Shown here: in pieces, positions 7,987-15,447 of the stretch | Position numbering within the stretch: position 1 is the first letter of the stretch | Layout of the letters: every line of letters starts with the position of its first letter | Source: DASZVN01 sp035547055 | Lineage (GTDB): Bacteria; Pseudomonadota; Alphaproteobacteria; Rhizobiales; Methylopilaceae | DNA length: 24,896 nt | Direction of reading: 5' to 3' | Assembly: GCA_035547055.1 (NCBI GenBank) | Contig: DASZVN010000044.1 | Coordinates: forward strand, 1 to 24,896 | Program-made: the position numbers and the translations under genes | The notes under the pieces: model-generated | What the model was told of the DNA's origin: nothing | What the model saw: the letters and a program-made list of their open reading frames with translations, nothing else | The model's database searches: none

Positions 7987-8161
7987 CGGCGGGAGGTTTC
8001 CGAAGAGGATGGAGCGCGATGACGGTCAGCCACCGCCGGCAGGCGATAGAGGAGCGTCCAGCCCGGCGCAAGCCGCCGCACGTCTCCCGCTACGCGCCCG
8101 CCGCGGCTGTCGCCGCCAGCGGATCGGGTATAAGGATCGCCGCCCTCGCCCCGTGCTTCCG
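7987..8161. promoter_or_regulatory. Divergent intergenic region between the operon and the aminotransferase
   Basis: These 175 bp separate the divergently read methyltransferase (leftward) and aminotransferase (rightward) and should hold promoters for both. A TATAAG hexamer at 8129-8134 could be a -10 element for the rightward gene, but no good -35 partner lies at proper spacing. No clear hexamers were found for the leftward operon, and no operator-like inverted repeat stands out. Confidence 0.35.
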
Positions 8162-9301
8162 ATGATTGTTTCGCCTGAGCCCATCCCCGTCGCCGGCCCC
8201 TGGATCACCGAGCGCGAGGTCGCCTATGCGGCCGATGCGGCGCGCAATGCCTGGTATGCCGACCACGCCGTCTACAACAACCGCTTCGAGGCGCTGTTCG
8301 CGACGACCGTCGGCGTGAAGCATGCCGTCGCCGTGCCGCACTGCACCGCCGCCATTCATCTCGCGCTCGCCGCCATGGACATCGGCCCGGGCGACGAGGT
8401 CGTCGTGCCCGACGTGACGTGGATCGCCTCGGTCGCACCGGTCACCTATGTCGGCGCGCGGCCGGTGTTCGTGGATATCAAGCCCGATACCTGGTGCATC
8501 GACCCCGACGCAATCGAAGCCGCGATCACGCCCGCCGCCCGGGCCATCCTCGCGGTGGACCTCTACGGCTCGATGGCCGATTGGGATCGGCTGCGTCAGA
8601 TTGCCGCACAACATGGCTTGCGGCTGATCGAGGACGCCGCCGAGGCGCTCGGCTCGACCTGGCGCGGCCGCGCCGCCGGCAGCCTCGGCGAGGTCGGCGT
8701 CTATTCCTTCCATGGATCGAAGACGGTCACGACCGGCGAAGGCGGCATGCTCGTCACCGACGACGACGCGCTCTATGCCCGCGTGATGACGCTCCGCGAC
8801 CACGGCCGGCCGCCGGGCGACCGCTTCTTCCTGAACAACGAGGTCGCGTTCAAGTACAAGATGAGCGCGCTCCAGGCTGCCGTCGGCCTCGCCCAGATGG
8901 AGCGCTTCGCGGAGCTGGTCGAGCGCAAGCGCGCGATCTTCGGTTGGTATGCCGCGCGCCTGGCCGGCCTCCAGGGCGTCGCGCTGAACGCCGAGCCGCC
9001 GGAGACGACCAACTCCTACTGGATGGTCACCGCGGTGCCCGACGCCGCCTTCGGCTTCGACAAGTTCGCGCTGATGACCGCGTTCAAGGCGCGCAACATC
9101 GACACCCGTCCGTTCTTCACGCCGCTGTCCCGGCTGGACGCGTTCGCCGGGGCCGACGACGCCAAGCGCTTCCTCCCGCCGGCCCCGCCCGGCCATGCGA
9201 TCGCCGCCCGTGGCATCAACCTGCCCTCGGGCTTCAATCTCGACGAGGGCAAGGTCGACCTGGTCTGCCGAGCCTTCCGGGAGATTCTGGAGCGGGCCTA
9301 G
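8162..9301 (+). CDS. DegT/DnrJ/EryC1 family sugar aminotransferase (perosamine-synthase-like)
   Basis: A 379-residue PLP-dependent aminotransferase acting on nucleotide-linked keto sugars, closest in appearance to perosamine-synthase/WecE-type enzymes that aminate C4. Marks: PHCTAAIHLAL, DVTWIAS, IEDAAEALGS with the PLP-binding Asp158, and SFHGSKTVTTGEGG with the Schiff-base Lys187. The Lys is important because RfbH, the usual partner of RfbF/RfbG in dideoxysugar synthesis, has His there; this is therefore an aminotransferase, not a 3-dehydrase. Start ATG at 8162 gives the family's N-terminus. It is divergent from the polysaccharide operon, and its stop shares a CTAG with the convergent DUF763 gene. 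Its substrate could be the CDP-4-keto sugar made by RfbG; this is inference. Confidence 0.88.
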   Translation: MIVSPEPIPVAGPWITEREVAYAADAARNAWYADHAVYNNRFEALFATTVGVKHAVAVPHCTAAIHLALAAMDIGPGDEVVVPDVTWIASVAPVTYVGARPVFVDIKPDTWCIDPDAIEAAITPAARAILAVDLYGSMADWDRLRQIAAQHGLRLIEDAAEALGSTWRGRAAGSLGEVGVYSFHGSKTVTTGEGGMLVTDDDALYARVMTLRDHGRPPGDRFFLNNEVAFKYKMSALQAAVGLAQMERFAELVERKRAIFGWYAARLAGLQGVALNAEPPETTNSYWMVTAVPDAAFGFDKFALMTAFKARNIDTRPFFTPLSRLDAFAGADDAKRFLPPAPPGHAIAARGINLPSGFNLDEGKVDLVCRAFREILERA

Positions 9302-10554
9302 GCCTTCCGTTCTCCATCGGAATGCGGCGCGGGCTCCCAGCCGAAGACGCTGCGGCCGCCGTACGCGTGGGAGTTCGCGCGCTCTTCCGCGATCAGCCCG
9401 GCGACGCCTGGCCCCGAGGCCCGCTCGATGCGGCGTGCCTCGGCGTCGAGCCGGGCCAGCGCTGCCAGCTCCTCGTCGCGTCCAAGCCGGGCGTTGGCCA
9501 CCGCCGTCTTCAGCACCGCGATGGTCCGGTCGTAGACCGCGATCGGCACCGGAAACGGGTGCCGGTCCTTGCCGCCATGGGCGAAGGAGAAGCGCGCCGG
9601 ATCGGTGAAGCGATAGGGCGCGCCATGCACCACCTCGGCCACCATCGCCAGCGCCCGCACCGTCCGCGCCCCAACGCCGGGAACGAGCAGCAGGCCCGCG
9701 AAGTCCTCCGGGCCGCGCGCCGCCGCGGCGGCCAGGCTGGCGTGAAGGCGGGGCGCCAGCACGTCGGCCGGGCGCACGTCGTGGTGCGCCGGCATCACGA
9801 GATGGGGCAGCATCGGCTGGTCCGGTTCAGGCGCGGCGACCGGATGCTCCTCGATGGCGGCAAGCTCGTGCACGATGCGGTCCGGCCCCGGACCGAGCAG
9901 AAGCGCGAGCTGACTTTTGCGCGAGGCGGCTGCACGGCGGTCGGTCAGGTTCACGATCTCGCCCTGCTCCGGTCCCTCGATCGCGGCATGCGGCTCCTCG
10001 ACGAAGCTTGCGAGGCCCTCCGACAGCCAGTGATACCGGCGCGCCTGGCGGCGATCGCCGTTCATGCCCTGCTGGACCACGACCCATTTGCCGTCGTCGG
10101 TCACGACGAAGCCGTGGAGATAGAGCTCGAAGCCGTCCTGCACCGCGGCGCTGTCGACCTTGGCGACGAGCCGGCTCGCGGTGGCGAGCCGGTCGCCGTC
10201 GAAGCCGACCCGCTCGCCGATCGCGACCAATTCGTCCGGCGTACGCCGGGAATGGCGGCCGCGGCCACCGCAGACATGGATGCCTAGCTCGGCGGCGCGC
10301 GGGGCGAGGCCGCGCTTCAACGCGCCGACGACGCTGGTGGTGATGCCGGAGGAGTGCCAGTCCATCCCCATCACGGCGCCGAAGGACTGGAACCAGAATG
10401 GATGCGCCAACCGGCGCAGGAATTCGTCGCGGCCGTAGTGCAGGACGATGGCCTCGGCGATCACCGCGCCGAGCCTGGTCATGCGGTCGGCGAGCCAGGG
10501 CGGTACGCGTCCGCCATGGAGCGGCAGGTCGGCACTTCCGCCTCGCTGGGCCAT
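9298..10554 (-). CDS. DUF763 domain-containing protein
   Basis: A 418-residue member of DUF763, a family found in archaea and bacteria with no established function. Family marks are the N-terminal RGGSADLPLHGGRVPPWL, WHSSGITTSVVGALKRGL near 66-83, GGKDRHPFPV near 327-336 and the C-terminal NSHAYGGRSVFGWEP. Residues about 288-304 (LLLVPGVGARTVRALAM) read like a helix-hairpin-helix DNA-binding motif. The start at 10554 is preferred over one 18 codons upstream because GGACGGAG lies just before it and the family N-terminus begins there. Its stop overlaps that of the convergent aminotransferase. A nucleic-acid role is plausible from the motif but unproven. Confidence 0.85.
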   Translation of the reverse strand: MAQRGGSADLPLHGGRVPPWLADRMTRLGAVIAEAIVLHYGRDEFLRRLAHPFWFQSFGAVMGMDWHSSGITTSVVGALKRGLAPRAAELGIHVCGGRGRHSRRTPDELVAIGERVGFDGDRLATASRLVAKVDSAAVQDGFELYLHGFVVTDDGKWVVVQQGMNGDRRQARRYHWLSEGLASFVEEPHAAIEGPEQGEIVNLTDRRAAASRKSQLALLLGPGPDRIVHELAAIEEHPVAAPEPDQPMLPHLVMPAHHDVRPADVLAPRLHASLAAAAARGPEDFAGLLLVPGVGARTVRALAMVAEVVHGAPYRFTDPARFSFAHGGKDRHPFPVPIAVYDRTIAVLKTAVANARLGRDEELAALARLDAEARRIERASGPGVAGLIAEERANSHAYGGRSVFGWEPAPHSDGERKA

Positions 10555-10663
10555 CGGCTCCGTCCGGTATTCCTGCCCGAATATGGCCGCGACGCCTCGG
10601 CTCACCAAGCTGTTCCGGTGTGAACGGAGCGCTATGTTCGGTCCAGCCGACGGGAGGGGCCGC

Positions 10664-11005
10664 GTGCCGAGCCGAACCTACGTGCTGTTCCGCCGGGCGA
10701 TGGCCGAGCGCAGGCAGATCGTCTGCACCTATCTGGGATTTCGGCGCGAACTCTGCCCCATCATCCTCGGCCACTCGGACGGCGAGGAGAAGGCGCTGAC
10801 CTTTCAGTTCGCCGGCGAGAGCACGAGCGGCCTTCCCCCCGGCGGGGAGTGGCGCTGTCTGATGCTCGCGAAAGTCTCCGACGCCGGGTTGCGAGAGGGG
10901 CGCTGGCACGACGGCCCGAGCCACCGCCGGCCCCAGGGCTGCGTCAAGGAGGTCGATCTCGACGTCAATCCGCAGAGCCCCTACGCGCCGAAACGGCGAC
11001 TATAG
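10664..11005 (+). CDS. Small conserved WYL-like protein
   Basis: A protein of about 113 residues that I recognise as a type conserved in alphaproteobacteria without known function. The core RRQIVCTYLGFRREL followed by PIILGHSDGEEKAL, then a GEWRCL strand and KVSDAGLREG, resembles the beta-rich WYL fold (ligand- or nucleic-acid-sensing) standing alone with no helix-turn-helix. The C-terminus ends in VDLDVNPQSPYAPKRRL. Two starts are possible: ATG at 10634 (GGAG four bases upstream) and GTG at 10664 preceded by GGGAGGGG. I chose GTG because its ribosome site is stronger and PSRTYVLF begins the conserved part. It is divergent from the DUF763 gene, about 110 bp away. Confidence 0.7.
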   Translation: MPSRTYVLFRRAMAERRQIVCTYLGFRRELCPIILGHSDGEEKALTFQFAGESTSGLPPGGEWRCLMLAKVSDAGLREGRWHDGPSHRRPQGCVKEVDLDVNPQSPYAPKRRL

Positions 11006-11050
11006 CCCGCGAGACTGGAACGACGCGGTGATCAATCCCGTTTGCCCGCC

Positions 11051-11941
11051 ATGCCAGCCGGGACCAGCAAAGGCGCGATCCGCATCGGCATCTCGGGCTG
11101 GACCTATGCCGGCTGGCGCGGCCGGTTCTATCCCAGGGGACTGCCGCAGGGCGATGAACTCGCCTACGCCGGGGCGCAGTTCCGCTCGATCGAGGTCAAC
11201 GGCACCTTCTATCGCCTCCAGCGCTCCGAGACGTTCGCCCGCTGGCGCGCGGAGACGCCGGACGACTTCGTATTCGCCATCAAAGGCTCGCGCTACATCA
11301 CCCACGTGTTGCGGATGCGGCAGGCCGAAGCCGCGCTCGCCAATTTCTTCGCCTCGGGCATCCTGCGCCTCGGCCCGAAGCTCGGGCCGATCCTGTGGCA
11401 GTTCTCGCCGCAGACCAAGTTCGATCCCGAGCGGTTCGACGCCTTTCTCGGCCTGCTGCCACGCCACACCGAGGAAGCCGCGGCGGCGGCACGTCGCCAC
11501 GACCGCCGTCTTTCCGGGCGAAGCTGGCTCAGGAGCGAGGCGGAGCAGCCGATCCGCCACGCCGTCGAGATTCGACATGACAGCTTTCGCGACCCCGCCT
11601 TCATCGCGCTGCTCCGGCGCCACCGCGCCGGGCTCGTCGTCGCCGACACGGTCGCCTGGCCCTGCCTGATGGATGTGACGGCGGACTTCGTCTATTGCCG
11701 CCTGCACGGCTCGAAGGAGCTCTATGCCAGCGGCTACGGCCCCAAGGCGCTCGATGGCTGGGCGCGCCGCGTCCGCGCCTGGGCCCGCGGCGGCGAGCCC
11801 GCCGACGCCCAACGCGTCGCCGGCCGCGCCGCGACCCGCAGCGGCGGCCGCGACGTCTATGTCTTCTTCGACAACGACGCCAAAGTCCGCGCTCCGGTCG
11901 ATGCGGCTTCGCTGGCGAAACGGCTGGGGACGACGCCGTAG
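11051..11941 (+). CDS. DUF72 domain-containing protein (YecE-like)
   Basis: A 296-residue DUF72 protein, a TIM-barrel family related to E. coli YecE whose biochemical role is unknown. Typical segments are IRIGISGWTYAGWRGRFYP near the N-terminus, SIEVNGTFYRLQ, FAIKGSRYITH, LGPILWQF, HAVEIRHDSF and the C-terminal DVYVFFDNDAK. Start ATG at 11051; a TTG three codons upstream is also open, and neither has a good ribosome site. The protein ends at a TAG that is part of the flanking family A repeat. It lies 45 bp after the small WYL-like gene in the same direction and may share its transcript. Confidence 0.9.
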   Translation: MPAGTSKGAIRIGISGWTYAGWRGRFYPRGLPQGDELAYAGAQFRSIEVNGTFYRLQRSETFARWRAETPDDFVFAIKGSRYITHVLRMRQAEAALANFFASGILRLGPKLGPILWQFSPQTKFDPERFDAFLGLLPRHTEEAAAAARRHDRRLSGRSWLRSEAEQPIRHAVEIRHDSFRDPAFIALLRRHRAGLVVADTVAWPCLMDVTADFVYCRLHGSKELYASGYGPKALDGWARRVRAWARGGEPADAQRVAGRAATRSGGRDVYVFFDNDAKVRAPVDAASLAKRLGTTP

Positions 11942-12000
11942 GGTGGGCAAGCGAAGCTTGCCCACGACGCGGGCATCGGCTTCGCCGACGCCCGCCCTAC
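11938..12000. repeat. Family A intergenic palindromic repeat, copy 1
   Basis: A 63-bp element made of two hairpins inside an outer inverted repeat. Hairpin one has perfect 10-bp arms GTGGGCAAGC/GCTTGCCCAC (11943-11965) around GAA. Hairpin two has 12-bp arms (11969-11980 and 11984-11995) with one mismatch around TTC. The outer ends GTAGGGTGGGC and GCCCGCCCTAC match as inverted copies with one mismatch. It fills the space between the convergent DUF72 and AhpD-family genes, and its first bases supply the DUF72 stop codon TAG. Confidence 0.85.
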
Positions 12001-12005
12001 AAGAA

Positions 12006-12500
12006 TCACGCCCCCGCCGCGCTCCGCGCCGCCTTCACATGCACCCGCGGCTGGTAGTTGCCGACGGTGCTGCGGAAGGGAATCGCAAGGCGGTTCCAGC
12101 CGTTGATGACGATGATGCAGAAGGTCAGGTCGGCGATCTCCTTCTCGCTGAAATGGCGCCGCACCTCGGCATAGAGCTCGTCCTCGACGTGGTCTTCGGA
12201 AATCCGCGTCACCGCCTCGGTATAGGCCAGCGCGGCGCGCTCGCGGTCGGTGTAGAACGGGGTCTCGCGCCAGGCCGGCAGGGCGTAGAGGCGCTGCTCG
12301 GTCTCGCCGGCGGCGCGGGCGTCCTTGCTGTGCATGTCGAGGCAATAGGCGCAGCCGTTGATCTGCGAGGCCCGCATCTTCACGAGCTCCATCAGCGAAT
12401 GCTCGAGGCCGCAGCCGTCGATATAGGCCTGGAGGCCCCGCATCGCCGCAAAGCCGCCAGGGGCGGCGGTGGAGTAGTTCAAACGCTGTTCGGTCATCAT
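12006..12500 (-). CDS. Carboxymuconolactone decarboxylase / AhpD-like family protein
   Basis: A 164-residue protein of the AhpD-like fold. It has the redox pair C50-A-Y-C53 followed by His57 (CAYCLDMH), the AhpD-type catalytic arrangement, so peroxidase or thiol-disulfide activity is more likely than decarboxylation. Length and the ELVKMRASQINGCAYC context are typical of small alkylhydroperoxidase-like proteins in proteobacteria. Two adjacent ATGs (12500 and 12497) follow AGGGGAGAGG; the second has better spacing. It is divergent from the DUF6522-cydAB operon, which may mean shared control under oxidative or nitrosative stress; that link is inference. Confidence 0.88.
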   Translation of the reverse strand: MMTEQRLNYSTAAPGGFAAMRGLQAYIDGCGLEHSLMELVKMRASQINGCAYCLDMHSKDARAAGETEQRLYALPAWRETPFYTDRERAALAYTEAVTRISEDHVEDELYAEVRRHFSEKEIADLTFCIIVINGWNRLAIPFRSTVGNYQPRVHVKAARSAAGA

Positions 12501-12546
12501 CCTCTCCCCTTGCAGGCAATCGGCGCACCCGCTCCTTCACGTCGCA

Positions 12547-12574
12547 TTGCTGGCGGCAAAGATAGCCTTATAGT
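12547..12574 (+). promoter_or_regulatory. Candidate sigma-70 promoter for the DUF6522-cydAB operon
   Basis: TTGCTG at 12547-12552 and TATAGT at 12569-12574 are separated by 16 bp, close to consensus for the housekeeping sigma factor. Transcription would begin near 12581, which falls after the first possible ATG (12577) of the downstream gene and favours the start at 12622. Prediction by eye only. Confidence 0.45.
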
Positions 12575-12621
12575 GCATGATAATGAACGCATCAGCCGAA
12601 AGTGCGCCCCGTGCCGGGAAC

Positions 12622-12912
12622 ATGGCAGCCGTCACCTTCGCCGCCGACGGCATCGAGATCGGCGCCGAAGCGATCGCTGCGGGCCTGGGGCTCGCGCCGG
12701 CGGCGGTGCCGCCTCTGATGCGGAATGGGGAAATCACCGCGCAATGCGAGCGGGGCGTCGGCGCGGATGCCGGCCGCCACCGCCTGACGTTCTTCCACCG
12801 CGGCCGCCGGCTGCGTCTCGTCGTCGACGATTCCGGACAGATCATCCTGCGTTCGGCGGTCGATTTCGGCGACCGCCCCATGCCGTCCTCGCTCCGCCGT
12901 CCAGGCGGGTGA
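12622..12912 (+). CDS. DUF6522 family protein
   Basis: A small protein of about 96 residues matching the family I know as DUF6522, of unknown function. The conserved core is GLGLAPAAVPPLMRNGEITAQCERG followed by DAGRHRLTFFHRGRRLRL and a C-terminal SAVDFGDRP. It has one Cys and two nearby His residues and no signal peptide or membrane segment. The ATG at 12622 is chosen because the preceding promoter candidate would start transcription near 12581; ATGs at 12577 and 12583 are in frame and would add 13-15 unconserved residues. It ends 33 bp before cydA in the same direction, so it is probably the first gene of the oxidase operon and could be an accessory or regulatory factor. That role is inference. 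Confidence 0.72.
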   Translation: MAAVTFAADGIEIGAEAIAAGLGLAPAAVPPLMRNGEITAQCERGVGADAGRHRLTFFHRGRRLRLVVDDSGQIILRSAVDFGDRPMPSSLRRPGG

Positions 12913-12945
12913 GGCCGGCGCACGAGCGCCTACGGAGGGCAACGA

Positions 12946-14343
12946 ATGACGCTCGATCCCGTCCTTCTGTCGCGGCTGCAATGGGCCTGGGTGATCTCCT
13001 GGCACATTCTGCTGCCGGCCTTCACCGTCGGCCTCGCCTCCTACATCGCGGTGCTGGAGGGCTGCTATTTCTTCACCCGCCGCGAGATCTGGTTCCGCAT
13101 CTCCGCCTTCTGGACCAAGATCTTTGCCGTCTCGTTCGGCATGGGGGTGGTGTCGGGCATCATCATGCCGTTCCAGTTCGGCACCAACTGGAGCCGCTTC
13201 ACCGACGCCACCGCCGACGTGCTCTCGCCGATGATGGCCTACGAGGGCCTGATGGCTTTCTTCCTCGAAGCCTCGTTCTTGGGCGTGCTCCTGTTCGGCC
13301 GCAAGCTGGTGCCGCGGTGGGCCCATTTCTTCGCCGGCCTGATGGTGGCGCTCGGCACGCTGATGTCGTCGTTCTGGATCCTCTCGACCAATAGCTGGAT
13401 GCAGACGCCGGCCGGCTACAAGATCGTCGACGGCCGCTTCGAGCCGGCCGACTGGCTCGCCATCATATTCAACCCCTCCTTCCCCTACCGGCTGTCGCAC
13501 AACGTCGTCGCCTTCTACATCACCACCGCCTTCGTGGTGATGGGGGTGGGCGCCTTCCTGCTTCGCCGCGGCCGCTCGGGCGAGGAGTCGCGCCTGATGA
13601 TCCGGATGGCGCTCGATCTCCTCATCATCCTGGTGCCGCTGCAGATCTTCCTCGGCGACCAGCACGGGCTGAACTCGCTGGAATACCAGCCCGCCAAGGT
13701 CGCCGCGATCGAGGGCCGTTACGACACGGTCTCGCCGCTCCCGCTCACCCTGTTCGGCATCCCCGACGACAAGAACGGGGTGATGCGCGACGCGATCGAG
13801 ATTCCCGACATCGGCAGCCTGATCCTGACCCATTCGTGGAGCGGCACGATCAAGGGCCTCAAGGAATATCCGCCGCAGGACCGGCCGCCGGTGGCGCCGC
13901 CGTTCTATGCCTTCCGCATCATGGTCGGGATCGGGCTCCTGATGCTGGCGATCGCGATCGTCGGCCAGGCGCTGCGCTGGAGCGGGCGATTGTTCGAGAG
14001 CCGCTGGTTCCTGCGCCTCGTGCAGTGGGCAGCGCCGCTCGGCTTTTGCGCGGTTCTCGCCGGCTGGATCACCACCGAGGTCGGCCGACAGCCATGGACC
14101 GTCTACGGCCTGCTGCGCACCCACGAATCCGTCTCGCCCTCGCTGACGGGCAGCGACGTGCTGATCTCGCTCGCGTTCTATGTCGTCGTGTACCTTCTGA
14201 TGTACCCGACCGGAGTGGCCTTCATGGCGATGCTGGTCCGCCGCGGACCCGAGGGCGTGCTCGCCGCCGCGCCGATCGAGAGCGGGCGGCCGGAGCGGCC
14301 GTTCGAGCAGGCGGCGGGCGGCCAGCCCGCCTCCGAACGATAG
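12946..14343 (+). CDS. cydA: Cytochrome bd (cyanide-insensitive type) quinol oxidase subunit I
   Basis: Subunit I of a bd-type terminal oxidase, an inner-membrane complex that oxidises quinol and reduces oxygen to water. The 465-residue protein has about nine membrane helices. Residues corresponding to the E. coli haem ligands and proton path can be seen: His20 (ISWHILLP), Glu100 and Glu108 (MAYEGLMAFFLEAS), His185 (LSHNVV) and Met326 (FRIMVG). The Q-loop begins GDQHGLNSLEYQPAKVAAIEG, with Lys and Glu at the quinol-site positions. It is much shorter than E. coli CydA (522), which marks the short-Q-loop CioA-like class. GWITTEVGRQPW near the end is the family signature. Subunit II follows after 11 bp. 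Confidence 0.96.
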   Translation: MTLDPVLLSRLQWAWVISWHILLPAFTVGLASYIAVLEGCYFFTRREIWFRISAFWTKIFAVSFGMGVVSGIIMPFQFGTNWSRFTDATADVLSPMMAYEGLMAFFLEASFLGVLLFGRKLVPRWAHFFAGLMVALGTLMSSFWILSTNSWMQTPAGYKIVDGRFEPADWLAIIFNPSFPYRLSHNVVAFYITTAFVVMGVGAFLLRRGRSGEESRLMIRMALDLLIILVPLQIFLGDQHGLNSLEYQPAKVAAIEGRYDTVSPLPLTLFGIPDDKNGVMRDAIEIPDIGSLILTHSWSGTIKGLKEYPPQDRPPVAPPFYAFRIMVGIGLLMLAIAIVGQALRWSGRLFESRWFLRLVQWAAPLGFCAVLAGWITTEVGRQPWTVYGLLRTHESVSPSLTGSDVLISLAFYVVVYLLMYPTGVAFMAMLVRRGPEGVLAAAPIESGRPERPFEQAAGGQPASER

Positions 14344-14354
14344 GAGACGTGGCC

Positions 14355-15359
14355 ATGGTGCTCGACCTCGTCCCGCTGTGGACCGCCCTCCTCGCCCTCG
14401 CCGTCTTCTACTACGTCGTCTTCGACGGCTTCGACCTCGGCGTCGGCATCCTCTACGGCTTCGCGCCCGATGCCGCCTCCCGCAGCGTGGTGATGAACTC
14501 CGTCGCGCCGATCTGGGACGGCAACGAGACCTGGCTGATCTTCGGCGGCCTCGGCCTGCTCGCGGCCTTCCCGCTGGCCTTCGCCGTCATCATCCCCGCG
14601 GTCTATTTCCCCATCCTGATCATGCTGCTGTCGCTGGTGTTCCGCGGCGTCGCCTTCGAGTTCCGCTTCCGCGAGGACATGGCGCGTCGGTTCTGGGACG
14701 GCGCGTTCTGCGCCGGCTCGGCGCTCGCGACGTTCGCGCAAGGGGTTGTGCTCGGCACCTTCATTCAGGGCTTCAAGGTCGACGGCCGCGCCTTCTCCGG
14801 CACTTCGTTCGACTGGGTGACGCCGTTCGCGCTCCTCACCGGCATCGCGCTGATGTTCGGCTACGCCCTTCTCGGGGCGGGCTGGCTGATCCTGAAGACC
14901 GAGGGAGCGTTGCAGGCCTGGGCGCGCCGCGCCGGACGGGTCGCGCTCGCGGGCGTCCTGGTCGCCATCCTCGCCGTCAGCATCTGGACGCCCTGGGTCC
15001 ATGCCGACATCGCGGCCCGCTGGTTCTCCTGGCCGAACATCGGCTTCCTGGTGCCGGTGCCGCTGATCACGCTGGCGATCGCCTATGCCGCATGGCACAG
15101 CCTGAACCACGACCACGAGTTCACGCCGTTCCTCGCCGCGATCGGCCTGTTCCTGATGTCCTTCGTCGGCATCGCGATCAGCCTGTGGCCGATGATCGTG
15201 CCCTACCGCTTCACCCTGTGGCAGGCGGCCTCGTCGTCCTCGACCCAGGCCTTCCTCCTGATCGGCACGCTGTTCCTGCTGCCGGTCATCCTGATGTACA
15301 CGGCCTGGTCCTACTGGGTCTTTCGCGGCAAGGTCCGCGCAGACGTGGGATATCACTGA
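14355..15359 (+). CDS. cydB: Cytochrome bd quinol oxidase subunit II
   Basis: Subunit II of the bd oxidase, a 334-residue membrane protein with about eight or nine helices that stabilises subunit I. The N-terminal FDGFDLGVGIL (residues 23-33) is the invariant CydB signature, and IWDGNETWLIFGG is also typical. AGGAG at 14342-14346, overlapping the cydA stop, lies at good spacing before the ATG at 14355. No small CydX- or DUF2474-like gene was found after the stop; the 88 bp to the next convergent gene mainly hold a repeat. The missing small subunit may be encoded elsewhere or replaced. Confidence 0.95.
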   Translation: MVLDLVPLWTALLALAVFYYVVFDGFDLGVGILYGFAPDAASRSVVMNSVAPIWDGNETWLIFGGLGLLAAFPLAFAVIIPAVYFPILIMLLSLVFRGVAFEFRFREDMARRFWDGAFCAGSALATFAQGVVLGTFIQGFKVDGRAFSGTSFDWVTPFALLTGIALMFGYALLGAGWLILKTEGALQAWARRAGRVALAGVLVAILAVSIWTPWVHADIAARWFSWPNIGFLVPVPLITLAIAYAAWHSLNHDHEFTPFLAAIGLFLMSFVGIAISLWPMIVPYRFTLWQAASSSSTQAFLLIGTLFLLPVILMYTAWSYWVFRGKVRADVGYH

Positions 15360-15374
15360 GGCGCGTATTGCTCC

Positions 15375-15436
15375 GCAGGCTGGACAAGCTTTGCTTGCCC
15401 ACGTCGTGGGCATCGGCATGCCGATGCCCACCCTAC
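15375..15436. repeat. Family A intergenic palindromic repeat, copy 2
   Basis: A 62-bp relative of the element at 11938. The right half is a perfect 26-bp palindrome at 15406-15431 (13-bp arms starting GTGGGCATCG). The left half, with GACAAGC and GCTTGCCCAC, is a degraded version of hairpin one. It ends with ACCCTAC like copy 1. It lies between convergent cydB and the PimD-like gene, where it could act as a two-way transcription stop or RNA-end stabiliser; no T-run follows. Confidence 0.85.
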
Positions 15437-15447
15437 AAAGAAGAGCC

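Noticed and set aside
8162..9301. Aminotransferase as RfbH (CDP-4-keto-6-deoxyglucose 3-dehydrase)
   Set aside because: RfbH is longer and has His in place of the PLP Lys; this protein keeps the Lys and lacks an iron-sulfur cysteine set.
8419..10287. Plus-strand open frame of 622 codons crossing the aminotransferase and DUF763 genes
   Set aside because: It is a shifted frame of the aminotransferase, then antisense to DUF763, and extremely Arg/Ala-rich; no motif is seen.
12574..12587. TGCAT-N4-ATGAA as an NsrR-like operator before the DUF6522-cydAB operon
   Set aside because: Only one half-site is a good match and it lacks the longer consensus; too weak to list as a feature.
12592..14124. 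Open frame of 510 codons antisense to cydA
   Set aside because: Composition is His/Arg/Asp/Glu-rich without family resemblance, and the opposite strand carries clear cydA. Long antisense frames are expected in very GC-rich DNA.
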